Shown in pieces: positions 55,870-64,000 of a stretch of 64,000 bases of DNA. Each line of letters begins with the position of its first letter. Position 1 is the first letter of the stretch. The stretch is from an uncultured Flaviramulus sp. (lineage in GTDB: Bacteria; Bacteroidota; Bacteroidia; Flavobacteriales; Flavobacteriaceae), in the NCBI GenBank assembly GCA_947501105.1, contig CANMUP010000004.1, positions 62,001 through 126,000 on the forward strand, in the 5' to 3' direction. The notes under the pieces are model-generated. The model searched no databases, was not told the DNA's origin, and saw only the letters and a program-made list of their open reading frames with translations. The position numbers and the translations under genes are program-made.

Positions 55870-56289
55870 TTATGCTTCGTAATCTCTAGCGATTAAAAAC
55901 TTAGTTTTAACTGGTAGCTTTTGTGCTGCTAAACGCAATGCTTCTTTTGCAACGTCTAATGGCACACCACCAATTTCAAATAAAACTCTTCCTGGCTTAA
56001 CAACAGCTACCCAATATTCAACAGCACCTTTACCTTTACCCATACGTACTTCAAGAGGCTTTTTTGTAATAGGCTTGTCTGGAAATATTTTAATCCAAAG
56101 TTGTCCTTCTCTTTTCATGTAACGTGTAGCGGCAATACGAGCTGCTTCAATTTGACGCGATGTTAAAAAATTCGAGTCTAACGATTTTATTCCAAAAGTT
56201 CCGCTTGAAAGTTGATGACCTCTTCCAGAGATACCTTTCATACGTCCTTTTTGTTGCTTACGAAATTTTGTTCTTTTAGGCTGTAACAT
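55870..56289 (-). CDS. rplP: 50S ribosomal protein L16
   Basis: 139 residues. [20 protein letters not shown], the Arg-rich [20 protein letters not shown] and [20 protein letters not shown] are L16 hallmarks. L16 contacts A- and P-site tRNA elbows. 21 bases after rpsC. Confidence 0.97.
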   Translation of the reverse strand: MLQPKRTKFRKQQKGRMKGISGRGHQLSSGTFGIKSLDSNFLTSRQIEAARIAATRYMKREGQLWIKIFPDKPITKKPLEVRMGKGKGAVEYWVAVVKPGRVLFEIGGVPLDVAKEALRLAAQKLPVKTKFLIARDYEA

Positions 56290-56310
56290 TTTTCTTTACT
56301 TTATAAAAAA

Positions 56311-57033
56311 TTACTTTCTACGACGAGGTCCTTTATTTCCACCACGTCCTCCGGCTCCACCTTTTCCTTGCTTCTTAGATAATCCAACAAGCGGAGAAAG
56401 TTCTCTTTTACCATATACTTCACCTTTCATAATCCATACTTTAACACCCAATCTACCATAAGTAGTGTGTGCCTCAACTAAAGCATAATCAATATCGGCT
56501 CTAAAGGTTGATAAAGGAATACGTCCATCTTTGTAGTGTTCAGATCGTGCCATTTCAGCACCATTTAAACGTCCACTAATTTGAATTTTAATTCCTTCAG
56601 CATTCATACGCATTGTAGCAGCAATAGCCATCTTTATTGCACGTCTGTATGAAATTCTGTTTTCAATTTGACGAGCGATGCTTGATCCTACTAAAAATGC
56701 ATCAAGTTCAGGTCTTTTAATTTCAAAGATGTTAATCTGAACTTCTTTTCCAGTAATTTTCTTAAGCTCTTCTTTTAACTTGTCTACCTCTTGACCGCCT
56801 TTTCCGATAATAATACCAGGTCTTGCAGTAGTGATAGTAACGGTTACAAGTTTTAAAGTTCTCTCAATAATTACTCTACTTACACTTGCTTTAGATAAAC
56901 GCGCGTGAACGTATTTTCTAATCTTATCGTCTTCGGCAAGTTTGTCACCATAATCGTTTCCTCCGTACCAGTTAGATTCCCATCCTCTGATAATTCCTAA
57001 GCGATTTCCGATTGGATTTGTCTTTTGTCCCAT
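56311..57033 (-). CDS. rpsC: 30S ribosomal protein S3
   Basis: 240 residues. An N-terminal KH domain has [20 protein letters not shown]; the C-terminal domain has [12 protein letters not shown]-like and [20 protein letters not shown] stretches. A Gly/Arg/Lys-rich tail of 15 residues ends the protein. S3 shapes the mRNA entry tunnel. Eight bases after rplV. Confidence 0.97.
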   Translation of the reverse strand: MGQKTNPIGNRLGIIRGWESNWYGGNDYGDKLAEDDKIRKYVHARLSKASVSRVIIERTLKLVTVTITTARPGIIIGKGGQEVDKLKEELKKITGKEVQINIFEIKRPELDAFLVGSSIARQIENRISYRRAIKMAIAATMRMNAEGIKIQISGRLNGAEMARSEHYKDGRIPLSTFRADIDYALVEAHTTYGRLGVKVWIMKGEVYGKRELSPLVGLSKKQGKGGAGGRGGNKGPRRRK

Positions 57034-57041
57034 ATCTTTAT

Positions 57042-57449
57042 TTAAGCTTGTGTGTTATTATTAGCTCCAACTACGATTGTTACGTGGTTAGAACGTTTTC
57101 TAATTCTGTGTGCACGACCTTGAGGAGCTGGACGTAATCTTTTTAACATAGATCCGCTATCAACTTTAATCTCTTTTACTATCAATTCAGCCTCTTCAAT
57201 ATTAGCTTCTTCGTTTTTAGATTGCCAGTTTGCAATTGCAGACAATAACAATTTTTCTAAACGACCAGATGCCTCCTTTTGGTTGAATTTTAAGATATTA
57301 AGTGCATGTTCTACTTTTTCGCCTCTTACTAAATCGGCTACTAAACGCATTTTTCTCGGTGATGTAGGACAGTTATTAAGTTTAGCAAAAGCAACGTGCT
57401 TTTTTGCTTCCTTAATAGCGTCTGCCATTTGTTTTTTACGACTTCCCAT
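57042..57449 (-). CDS. rplV: 50S ribosomal protein L22
   Basis: 135 residues. [20 protein letters not shown] is the L22 start of the globular domain and [20 protein letters not shown] the long beta hairpin that reaches into the exit tunnel and affects macrolide binding. The hairpin looks wild type. An N-terminal extension of about 20 residues ([17 protein letters not shown]) is present. Six bases after rpsS. Confidence 0.97.
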   Translation of the reverse strand: MGSRKKQMADAIKEAKKHVAFAKLNNCPTSPRKMRLVADLVRGEKVEHALNILKFNQKEASGRLEKLLLSAIANWQSKNEEANIEEAELIVKEIKVDSGSMLKRLRPAPQGRAHRIRKRSNHVTIVVGANNNTQA

Positions 57450-57455
57450 AGCTTA

Positions 57456-57734
57456 CTACTTTTTACCTTTATTTTTAGCACCTGCATGTCCACGGAATGA
57501 ACGTGTTGGTGAAAATTCTCCTAATTTATGACCTACCATGTTTTCAGTAACATATACTGGAACAAATTGACGGCCATTGTGTACAGCTATTGTTTGTCCA
57601 ACAAAATCAGGTGTAATCATACTTGCTCTAGACCAAGTTTTAATTACCGTCTTTTTGTTAGCTTCAACGTTTGTAGCTACTTTTCTTTCTAATTTATAAT
57701 GAACGTAAGGTCCTTTTTTTAATGATCTTGCCAT
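57456..57734 (-). CDS. rpsS: 30S ribosomal protein S19
   Basis: 92 residues. [20 protein letters not shown] and the block [20 protein letters not shown] plus [16 protein letters not shown] define S19, the head partner of S13. Three bases after rplB. Confidence 0.97.
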   Translation of the reverse strand: MARSLKKGPYVHYKLERKVATNVEANKKTVIKTWSRASMITPDFVGQTIAVHNGRQFVPVYVTENMVGHKLGEFSPTRSFRGHAGAKNKGKK

Positions 57735-57737
57735 GTC

Positions 57738-58565
57738 TTATTTCTTTCTACGTTCTACAATATATTTATTACTTGCTTTTGTCTTAGAACGGGTTCTGTA
57801 ACCTTTAGCTGGAATACCGTTTCTAGAACGAGGATGTCCACCTGAAGATTTACCTTCACCACCACCCATTGGGTGATCAACTGGATTCATAACTACTGGT
57901 CTAGTACGTGGTCTTCTTCCTAACCATCTTGTTCTACCTGCTTTACCACCAACTAATAATTGATGATCTGAGTTAGAAACTACACCTATTGTAGCCATAC
58001 AGTTAGCAAGAACTAATCTTGTTTCTCCTGAAGGTAATTTAACCGTAGCAAATTTACCATCTCTTGCCATTAACTGAGCAAATGCTCCAGCACTACGAGC
58101 CATTACAGCTCCCTGTCCTGGGCGTAACTCTAAACAAGAAATAATAGTTCCTAATGGAATTTCACTAAGCGGCATTGCGTTTCCAATTTCTGGAGCTACA
58201 CCATCTTTACCAGATACTACATTTTGCCCAACCTGAAGTCCATTTTGAGCAATAATATATCTTTTTTCACCATCTTGATAATTCAATAATGCGATAAAAG
58301 CTGTTCTGTTTGGATCGTATTGAATTGAAGCTACTTCACCAGGAATCCCTGATTTGTCTCTTTTAAAATCGATAATACGATACTTTTTCTTATGACCTCC
58401 ACCAATATAGCGCATGGTCATTTTTCCTCGATTGTTTCTACCACCAGACCTTTTATTCGGAACGAGTAAACTCTTCTCCGGCTTATCAGTAGTAATGGCA
58501 TCATAGCCGTTTACTACTCTAAATCGCTGTCCTGGTGTGATTGGTTTTAATTTTCTTACTGACAT
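57738..58565 (-). CDS. rplB: 50S ribosomal protein L2
   Basis: 275 residues. The core includes [20 protein letters not shown] and the C-terminal [20 protein letters not shown], whose His is close to the peptidyl-transferase centre. Ends in a basic tail. Ten bases after rplW. Confidence 0.98.
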   Translation of the reverse strand: MSVRKLKPITPGQRFRVVNGYDAITTDKPEKSLLVPNKRSGGRNNRGKMTMRYIGGGHKKKYRIIDFKRDKSGIPGEVASIQYDPNRTAFIALLNYQDGEKRYIIAQNGLQVGQNVVSGKDGVAPEIGNAMPLSEIPLGTIISCLELRPGQGAVMARSAGAFAQLMARDGKFATVKLPSGETRLVLANCMATIGVVSNSDHQLLVGGKAGRTRWLGRRPRTRPVVMNPVDHPMGGGEGKSSGGHPRSRNGIPAKGYRTRSKTKASNKYIVERRKK

Positions 58566-58575
58566 TTGTCTTTAA

Positions 58576-58866
58576 TTACATGTTACTGTATAAATCAATC
58601 ATTTCACCTTCCGCCAGTTGTACAATTGCTTTTTTAACAGCATTTGTTTTACCATGTTGAATACCAGTTTTTGTAAACTTAGTACTTCTATCTGGACGGA
58701 CATTTATAGTACGAACTTTTTCAACAGAAACGCCATAAGCAGCTTCCACCGCTTTTTTGATTTCTACCTTGTTCGCCTTTGTATTCACCGCGAAAGTATA
58801 GCAGTTTCTTAACTCGCTATTAGCAGTCGCTTTTTCTGTGATTATAGGTTTAATTAAGATACTCAT
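58576..58866 (-). CDS. rplW: 50S ribosomal protein L23
   Basis: 96 residues. IKPIITEKATANSELRNCYT and the VNTKANKVEIKKAVEAAYGV block are typical of L23, the docking site for SRP and trigger factor. Seven bases after rplD. Confidence 0.96.
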   Translation of the reverse strand: MSILIKPIITEKATANSELRNCYTFAVNTKANKVEIKKAVEAAYGVSVEKVRTINVRPDRSTKFTKTGIQHGKTNAVKKAIVQLAEGEMIDLYSNM

Positions 58867-58873
58867 CTGTTTC

Positions 58874-59503
58874 TTATTTACTTAAGTTTGTTTCAATTCC
58901 TTCTAAAGCACCTTCTAAAAGCACGACTTGATTTGCATTTAAAATCTTGTAAGTGCTTAATTCTGAAGCCATTATAACTTCAGAGCCTTTTAAATTGCGC
59001 GATGACAAATATACGTTATTATTTGACCCACCCAACACAAACAGAGATTTTTTGTTTTCAAGCTCTAAAGCCTTTAAAACTGCTGTAAAGTTTTTAGTTT
59101 TTGGAGTGTCAAAATTAAAGTCTTCTAAAACAGTAATTGACTTTTCTCCAGCTTTGATACTTAAGGCAGATTTACGCGCTAAACGCTTTAAGTTTTTATT
59201 AAGTTTGAAGCTGTAATTTCTAGGTCTTGGACCAAACATACGTCCACCACCTTTAAATACACCAGACTTAATACTACCTGCTCTTGCTGTACCAGTTCCT
59301 TTTTGCTTTTTAATCTTACGTGTACTTCCAGTAATCTCAGCTCTTTCTTTAGCTTTATGAGTTCCTTGACGTTGGTTTGCTAAATATTGTTTAACATCCA
59401 AATATACAGCGTGATTATTAGGCTCAATAGCAAACACATCTTTAGAAAGGTCTGCCTTTCTACCTGTGTCTTTTCCGTTTATATCTAAAACTGCTACTTT
59501 CAT
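58874..59503 (-). CDS. rplD: 50S ribosomal protein L4
   Basis: 209 residues. The tunnel-loop segment KKQKGTGTARAGSIKSGVFK is intact, followed by GGRMFGPRPRNYSFKLNK. In E. coli L4 represses the S10 operon at its leader; here an unexplained hairpin lies after rpsJ. The start codon overlaps the rplC stop by one base. Confidence 0.97.
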   Translation of the reverse strand: MKVAVLDINGKDTGRKADLSKDVFAIEPNNHAVYLDVKQYLANQRQGTHKAKERAEITGSTRKIKKQKGTGTARAGSIKSGVFKGGGRMFGPRPRNYSFKLNKNLKRLARKSALSIKAGEKSITVLEDFNFDTPKTKNFTAVLKALELENKKSLFVLGGSNNNVYLSSRNLKGSEVIMASELSTYKILNANQVVLLEGALEGIETNLSK

Positions 59504-60120
59504 TATTTTCTAATAATTACATAAGCGTTTTTGTGTCCAGGTACACACCCTTTAACAACAAGTAAGTTCTTTTCAGCAACTACTTTTAAAACTCTTAAAT
59601 TTTGAACTTTCACTTTTTCGCCTCCCATACGTCCTGCCATTTTCATGCCTTTAAAAACACGAGCAGGGTAAGATGCAGCTCCAATAGATCCTGGCGCTCT
59701 TAAACGGTTATGTTGACCGTGAGTAGCTTGACCTACACCACCGAAACCATGACGTTTTACAACACCTTGAAATCCTTTACCTTTAGATGTTCCTGCTACA
59801 TCAACGAATTCTCCTTCGTTAAAATGCTCAACAGTGATTGCATCTCCTAATTTGTACTCCTCATCAAAACCTTGAAATTCTACGATTTTGCGTTTTACAG
59901 AAGTTCCTGCTTTTTTAGCATGACCTAAGTCAGCTTTAGTAGCACTTTTTTCTGTCGCGTCATCGAAACCAAGTTGAACAGCTTCATAACCATCAACTTC
60001 TTCGGTTCTGACTTGGGTAACGATACATGGTCCAGCTTCGATTACTGTACAAGGAATATTCTTCCCGTTTTCATCAAAGATGCTGGTCATACCGATTTTT
60101 TTTCCAATTAACCCAGACAT
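59503..60120 (-). CDS. rplC: 50S ribosomal protein L3
   Basis: 205 residues. [20 protein letters not shown], the [20 protein letters not shown] stretch and [20 protein letters not shown] (with the Gln that PrmB methylates in E. coli) identify L3. A 122-base gap with a strong hairpin precedes it, unlike the tight spacing of its neighbours. Confidence 0.97.
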   Translation of the reverse strand: MSGLIGKKIGMTSIFDENGKNIPCTVIEAGPCIVTQVRTEEVDGYEAVQLGFDDATEKSATKADLGHAKKAGTSVKRKIVEFQGFDEEYKLGDAITVEHFNEGEFVDVAGTSKGKGFQGVVKRHGFGGVGQATHGQHNRLRAPGSIGAASYPARVFKGMKMAGRMGGEKVKVQNLRVLKVVAEKNLLVVKGCVPGHKNAYVIIRK

Positions 60121-60155
60121 AATTATTTATTTAATTTATTACTATTTGTTATTAA

Positions 60156-60190
60156 AATTCAAGGCTGAAAATACGTTTCAGCCTTGAATT
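60156..60190 (-). other. Perfect 15-bp hairpin between rpsJ and rplC
   Basis: The arms AATTCAAGGCTGAAA (60156-60170) and their exact complement (60176-60190) enclose a five-base loop. On the coding (minus) strand it is followed by UUUU with A interruptions, so it resembles a weak terminator or attenuator inside the S10 operon. On the plus strand a T5 follows within ten bases. Confidence 0.7.
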
Positions 60191-60242
60191 GTATTTTTAC
60201 CGTTTTTCCCTCGCTCGCAGCTTAGGACATGTAAGTTTATTA

Positions 60243-60548
60243 CTAAACTTTGATTTCTACTTCAACACCACTTGGTAATTCAAGTTTCATTAACGCATCA
60301 ATTGTTTTTGATGACGAAGAGTAAATATCTAATAATCTCTTATAAGAGCTTAATTGAAATTGTTCTCTTGATTTCTTGTTTACGTGTGGAGAACGTAATA
60401 CAGTGAAAATTTTCTTGTGAGTTGGTAAAGGAATTGGTCCTGTTACAACTGCACCAGTACTTTTTACTGTTTTTACAATCTTATCAGCAGACTTATCTAC
60501 TAAGTTATGATCGTAAGACTTTAATTTTATTCTGATTTTTTGACTCAT
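60243..60548 (-). CDS. rpsJ: 30S ribosomal protein S10
   Basis: 101 residues. [20 protein letters not shown] and the [20 protein letters not shown] loop, which contacts 16S rRNA and takes part in NusB/NusE antitermination, are clear. 11 bases after fusA. The following gap holds a strong hairpin. Confidence 0.97.
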   Translation of the reverse strand: MSQKIRIKLKSYDHNLVDKSADKIVKTVKSTGAVVTGPIPLPTHKKIFTVLRSPHVNKKSREQFQLSSYKRLLDIYSSSSKTIDALMKLELPSGVEVEIKV

Positions 60549-60559
60549 TTTCTTAACTT

Positions 60560-62686
60560 TTAAGATTGCTCCCCTTTAGCTGCTTTAATCACTTCTTCAG
60601 ATATATTTGAAGGAGTTTCAGCGTAGTGTGAAAATTCCATTGTTGATGTTGCTCTACCCGATGACAATGTTCTTAATGTTGTTACATATCCAAACATTTC
60701 TGATAATGGCACAGTTGCTTTTACAGTTTTTGCTCCAGCTCTATCACCCATATCGCTTACCTGTCCTCTTCTTCTATTTAAGTCACCTACAATATCACCC
60801 ATGTTTTCTTCAGGAGTAATAACTTCTAACTTCATAATAGGTTCCATGATTACAGCTTTTGCTGCTTTTGCACAGTTTTTAAATCCTAACTTAGCAGCTA
60901 ATTCGAAAGATAATTGATCCGAATCCACATCGTGATAAGATCCATCTTTTAAAGTAACTTTCATAGCATCGATTTCGTAACCTGCTAATGGACCATTTAC
61001 CATAGCCATTTTGAATCCTTTTTCAATTGAAGGTATAAATTCTTTAGGAACATTACCACCTTTAATTACAGATTCAAACTGAAGTCCTGTTGCACCTTCT
61101 TCTGCAGGTTCAACAGTAAATACAATATCAGCAAATTTACCACGACCACCAGATTGTTTTTTATAAACTTCTCTATGATCAGCAGATTGTGTAATTGCTT
61201 CTTTATATTCAACTTGTGGTTGACCTTGATTTACTTCAACTTTAAACTCACGCTTTAAACGATCAACAATTACATCTAAGTGAAGCTCACCCATCCCAGA
61301 AATAATAGTCTGTCCTGAAGCCTCATCTGAACGTACTGTAAACGTAGGATCTTCTTCAGCTAATTTAGCTAAGCCCATACCTAATTTATCAACGTCTGCT
61401 TTAGTTTTTGGCTCAACCGCAATACCAATTACTGGATCTGGGAAGTCCATAGACTCTAAAACTATAGGATGTTTTTCAGCCGAAAGTGTATCTCCTGTTT
61501 TGATAGATTTAAATCCAACAGCAGCTCCAATATCTCCAGCTTCAATATGATCAATTGCGTTTTGCTTATTAGCATGCATTTGGTAGATACGTGAAATACG
61601 CTCTTTTTTACCTGAGCGATTATTTAACACATAAGAACCTGCATCTAAACGACCAGAATAGGCGCGGAAAAATGCTAAACGACCTACGAAAGGATCAGTA
61701 GCAATTTTAAATGCTAGAGCAGCAAATGGCTCATTTACATCTGGCTTACGTAAAATTTCTTCTCCAGAATCTGGATCTGTACCTACAATACCTTCTTTAT
61801 CTGTTGGAGAAGGCAAATAACGACATACAGCATCTAATAAGAATTGTACCCCTTTATTTTTAAATGCAGAACCACAAATCATTGGAATGATAGCCATATC
61901 CATAACAGCAGCTCTAAGTGCAGCGTGCACTTCTTCTTCTGTAATAGAATCTTCATCTTCCATGAATTTTTCTAAAAGATCCTCATCGTAACCTGCAACT
62001 TCTTCAATAAGTAGTGCACGATATTTACGAGCTTCTTCTTTAAGTTCTTCTGGAATCTCAACAACATCAAAAGTCGCCCCTTGAGTTTCATCATGCCATA
62101 TAATAGCACGATTTTTTACTAAATCGATAATTCCTTTAAAATCTTCTTCGTCACCAATATTTAAAACGATTGGCACCGCGTTAGATTTCAACATATCTTT
62201 TACTTGTTGACAAACACCTAAAAAGTCAGATCCTTGACGGTCCATTTTATTTACGAAACCAATTCTAGGAACTTTATAGTTATCTGCTAGTCTCCAGTTA
62301 GTTTCAGATTGTGGCTCAACACCATCAACTGCACTAAATAAGAATACTAAACCATCAAGTACACGTAAAGAACGATTTACTTCAACTGTAAAATCTACGT
62401 GACCCGGTGTGTCAATTATATTAAAATGATATCCTTTAGTATCTGGTGTTGGCTCTCCATTTTCAATTGGAAATTTCCACTCACAAGTTGTAGCAGCAGA
62501 AGTAATTGTAATACCTCTTTCTTGCTCTTGTTCCATCCAGTCCATTGTAGCTGCACCATCATGCACTTCTCCAATTTTATGAGATACACCTGTATAATAA
62601 AGAATACGCTCTGTAGTAGTAGTTTTTCCTGCATCAATATGTGCAGCAATACCTATATTTCTAGTGAATTTTAAATCTCTTGCCAT
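60560..62686 (-). CDS. fusA: Elongation factor G
   Basis: 708 residues. The GTPase domain has [17 protein letters not shown] (G1), RGITITSAA (G2), IDTPGHVDF (G3), NKMDRQG (G4) and GSAFKN (G5). Domains II-V follow with the usual [18 protein letters not shown] and final [11 protein letters not shown]. It drives translocation on the ribosome. Six bases after rpsG; no tuf gene follows it, unlike E. coli. Confidence 0.98.
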   Translation of the reverse strand: MARDLKFTRNIGIAAHIDAGKTTTTERILYYTGVSHKIGEVHDGAATMDWMEQEQERGITITSAATTCEWKFPIENGEPTPDTKGYHFNIIDTPGHVDFTVEVNRSLRVLDGLVFLFSAVDGVEPQSETNWRLADNYKVPRIGFVNKMDRQGSDFLGVCQQVKDMLKSNAVPIVLNIGDEEDFKGIIDLVKNRAIIWHDETQGATFDVVEIPEELKEEARKYRALLIEEVAGYDEDLLEKFMEDEDSITEEEVHAALRAAVMDMAIIPMICGSAFKNKGVQFLLDAVCRYLPSPTDKEGIVGTDPDSGEEILRKPDVNEPFAALAFKIATDPFVGRLAFFRAYSGRLDAGSYVLNNRSGKKERISRIYQMHANKQNAIDHIEAGDIGAAVGFKSIKTGDTLSAEKHPIVLESMDFPDPVIGIAVEPKTKADVDKLGMGLAKLAEEDPTFTVRSDEASGQTIISGMGELHLDVIVDRLKREFKVEVNQGQPQVEYKEAITQSADHREVYKKQSGGRGKFADIVFTVEPAEEGATGLQFESVIKGGNVPKEFIPSIEKGFKMAMVNGPLAGYEIDAMKVTLKDGSYHDVDSDQLSFELAAKLGFKNCAKAAKAVIMEPIMKLEVITPEENMGDIVGDLNRRRGQVSDMGDRAGAKTVKATVPLSEMFGYVTTLRTLSSGRATSTMEFSHYAETPSNISEEVIKAAKGEQS

Positions 62687-62692
62687 TTCCTA

Positions 62693-63169
62693 TTAAAATC
62701 TAAAGTGAGAGAATGCTTTATTTGCTTCTGCCATTTTGTGAGTATCAACTCTTTTCTTAACAGCAGCACCTTCTTCTTTAGCTGCAGCTAAAACTTCTGC
62801 TGCTAAACGGTTAGCCATAGATTTTTCGTTTCTTTTACGCGAATAGCTAATAAGCCATTTCATAGCTGTTGAAACTTTACGGTCTGGACGGATTTGCATT
62901 GGAATTTGGAATGTTGCACCACCAACTCTACGACTACGTACTTCTACGTGAGGCATAACGTTTGATAAAGCATCTTTCCAGATTTCTAAAGCTGTTTTTT
63001 CTTCGTCAGTTTTCTTTTCTTCTACAATATCAATAGCATCATAGAATACTTTAAAAGCTACAGACTTTTTACCATCCCACATCATCATGTTAACGAAACG
63101 AGTTACTAACTGGTCGTTAAAACGTGGATCCGGTAAAAGCGGTCTCTTTTTTGCTGCTCTTTTTCTCAT
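62693..63169 (-). CDS. rpsG: 30S ribosomal protein S7
   Basis: 158 residues. [40 protein letters not shown] and [20 protein letters not shown] mark S7, which organises the 30S head. 21 bases after rpsL. Confidence 0.98.
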   Translation of the reverse strand: MRKRAAKKRPLLPDPRFNDQLVTRFVNMMMWDGKKSVAFKVFYDAIDIVEEKKTDEEKTALEIWKDALSNVMPHVEVRSRRVGGATFQIPMQIRPDRKVSTAMKWLISYSRKRNEKSMANRLAAEVLAAAKEEGAAVKKRVDTHKMAEANKAFSHFRF

Positions 63170-63190
63170 GTCTTCTTCTTAAAGTTTTAA

Positions 63191-63565
63191 TTACTTCTTA
63201 GGGCGTTTTGCACCATACTTAGATCTACGTTGCGTTCTACCTGAAACACCTGCTGTGTCTAAAGCACCACGTACAATGTGATATCTAACTCCTGGTAAAT
63301 CTTTTACCCTTCCACCTCTAACCAATACTATCGAGTGCTCTTGTAGATTATGTCCTTCACCACCGATGTATGCATTAACCTCGTTTCCGTTTGTTAAACG
63401 AACCCTTGCTACCTTACGCATTGCTGAGTTAGGTTTTTTAGGAGTCGTTGTGTAAACACGAGTACACACACCACGTCTTTGCGGACAAGAATCTAAAGCA
63501 GCCGATTTACTCTTCTTGGTTATTTTGGCTCTTCCTTTTCTTACTAATTGCGAAATTGTTGGCAT
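63191..63565 (-). CDS. rpsL: 30S ribosomal protein S12
   Basis: 124 residues, first gene of the supercluster. The decoding loop [18 protein letters not shown] and [17 protein letters not shown] carry the wild-type Lys residues at the two places where streptomycin resistance changes arise. A classical promoter and a short hairpin lie just upstream. Confidence 0.98.
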   Translation of the reverse strand: MPTISQLVRKGRAKITKKSKSAALDSCPQRRGVCTRVYTTTPKKPNSAMRKVARVRLTNGNEVNAYIGGEGHNLQEHSIVLVRGGRVKDLPGVRYHIVRGALDTAGVSGRTQRRSKYGAKRPKK

Positions 63566-63590
63566 ATATATTATATATAAATTTTATTAT

Positions 63591-63604
63591 CCTCTTCTAA
63601 GAGG
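63591..63604 (-). promoter_or_regulatory. Small hairpin at the 5' end of the rpsL transcript
   Basis: CCTCTT and AAGAGG pair perfectly around a two-base loop. The position, 5 to 18 bases beyond the -7 element, places it at the very 5' end of the message; it may protect the RNA or respond to a ribosomal protein. Confidence 0.5.
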
Positions 63605-63608
63605 GCTG

Positions 63609-63639
63609 CAAAGGTAGAAATTAAAATGAATAATTCAAA
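63609..63639 (-). promoter_or_regulatory. Promoter of the str-S10-spc-alpha supercluster
   Basis: On the minus strand TTTG (63639-63636), a 19-base spacer and TACCTTTG (63616-63609) are a perfect match to the Bacteroidota consensus TTTG-N19-TAnnTTTG. The rpsL ATG follows 43 bases later. Confidence 0.85.
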
Positions 63640-63726
63640 CCCTAATTCATTAATTTTTAAGAGTTTTCAAAAATTATATCATTACCTATATTATAAGCGT
63701 AGATTTTCCGTTAGATTTACATCGAA

Positions 63727-63764
63727 AAGTTAGAAGCTAGAAGTTAGAAGACTGAAGCCTAAAA
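63727..63764. repeat. Degenerate heptamer repeat
   Basis: About five near-copies of a seven-base unit (AGTTAGA and variants, including AAGCTAG, AAGTTAG and AAGACTG). It lies between the divergent rpsL gene and the last gene of the window. A similar seven-base array with a different unit lies at 48579-48605. Confidence 0.55.
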
Positions 63765-63797
63765 CCATTTATTAAATTATTTTAGCAATCTTTACCC

Positions 63798-64000
63798 GTG
63801 CAAAAAACTTCTTTTTTACTCCTTATTATATATATACTTTTTTCTCTTGAGCTATATTCTCAAAATTTAAATTTAGAAGTTACAGGAAACAATGAGGCTG
63901 AAACTAAAGCAATAGACTCATTAAACTACCTGAAATTTCACAAAGATTATGCATCAATTACATCTGAAGTTGACTCCATTCAAAATGCTCTTTATAAAAT
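63798..64000 (+). CDS. Secreted protein, N-terminus only, probable outer-membrane assembly-type protein
   Basis: First 67 codons, running off the window. The start is GTG at 63798: an in-frame stop lies five codons upstream and no ATG is available. The signal peptide (KTSFLLLIIYILFSLELYSQ) is cut at about residue 23. The next 45 residues, NLEVTGNNEAETKAIDSLNY then HKDYASITSEVDSIQNALYK, resemble the start of BamA/TamA-type proteins with POTRA-like repeats, but too little is visible to be sure. Divergent from rpsL. Confidence 0.6.
   Translation, partial: MQKTSFLLLIIYILFSLELYSQNLNLEVTGNNEAETKAIDSLNYLKFHKDYASITSEVDSIQNALYK

Noticed and set aside
62399-62674. Cys/Ser-rich open frame opposite fusA
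   Set aside because: Antisense shadow of the EF-G GTPase domain, with no start context and no separate promoter.
63191-63565. Streptomycin-resistance change in S12
   Set aside because: Lys residues in TTPKKPNSA and [10 protein letters not shown] are wild type.

Overview
The window looks like a chromosomal segment of a Flavobacteriaceae-type member of the Bacteroidota. The DNA is AT-rich and start codons lack Shine-Dalgarno sequences. Several genes carry the Bacteroidota promoter element TAnnTTTG, in the best cases with TTG or TTTG about 19 bp upstream. There is a type IX secretion C-terminal domain (M64 peptidase), a PafA-type phosphatase, a citrulline hydrolase CtlX, and an rpmJ/rpsN/rpsD set without zinc-binding cysteines.

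Layout. 1-8 kb: a truncated LytS-like kinase, a DoxX protein, a lipoprotein plus secreted M64 peptidase, a DinB-like and a DUF4136 protein, an alpha/beta hydrolase whose signal peptide is frameshifted at a T10 tract, the GTPase Obg, and one reading frame joining hypoxanthine phosphoribosyltransferase to adenylate kinase. 8-16.5 kb: purK-purE, an M3 oligopeptidase, a membrane-anchored MepA-like peptidase candidate, a GbsR/MarR regulator with two matching palindromic operators and an epimerase gene pair, and an ECF sigma factor with a very small zinc anti-sigma candidate. 16.5-30.6 kb: gcvP, a KASIII/methyltransferase/glycosyltransferase run, a DRGH nuclease, PafA, an MlaE/MlaF pair, a DUF5694 lipoprotein, a DUF389 protein, a GDP-mannose pyrophosphorylase and a SprT-like protein. 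30.6-33.6 kb: three envelope-glycan-type genes. 33.6-46 kb: argS, a small membrane protein, a TPR histidine kinase, a REP-like palindromic element, ctlX and a DDAH-like gene separated by a sulfatase, then gltA, eno and carA, each with its own terminator.

46.2-63.6 kb is the str-S10-spc-alpha supercluster, all on the minus strand: rpsL-rpsG-fusA-rpsJ-rplC-D-W-B-rpsS-rplV-rpsC-rplP-rpmC-rpsQ-rplN-X-E-rpsN-H-rplF-R-rpsE-rpmD-rplO-secY-infA-rpmJ-rpsM-K-D-rpoA-rplQ. tuf is absent. adk and map, which sit beside secY in many bacteria, are also absent; adk is 42 kb away, fused to hpt. A strong promoter precedes rpsL and a terminator follows rplQ. Unexplained hairpins lie in the rpsJ-rplC, rpsK-rpsD and rpoA-rplQ gaps. 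The window ends in the first 67 codons of a secreted, probably outer-membrane protein.

Most of the window is core-genome housekeeping. No CRISPR array, prophage, insertion sequence, tRNA or rRNA was found. The best leads are the hpt-adk fusion, the T10 frameshift, the GbsR twin-operator module, the REP-like element, the intercistronic ribosomal hairpins and the MepA-like protein. All functional assignments are from reading the sequence; no database search was run.
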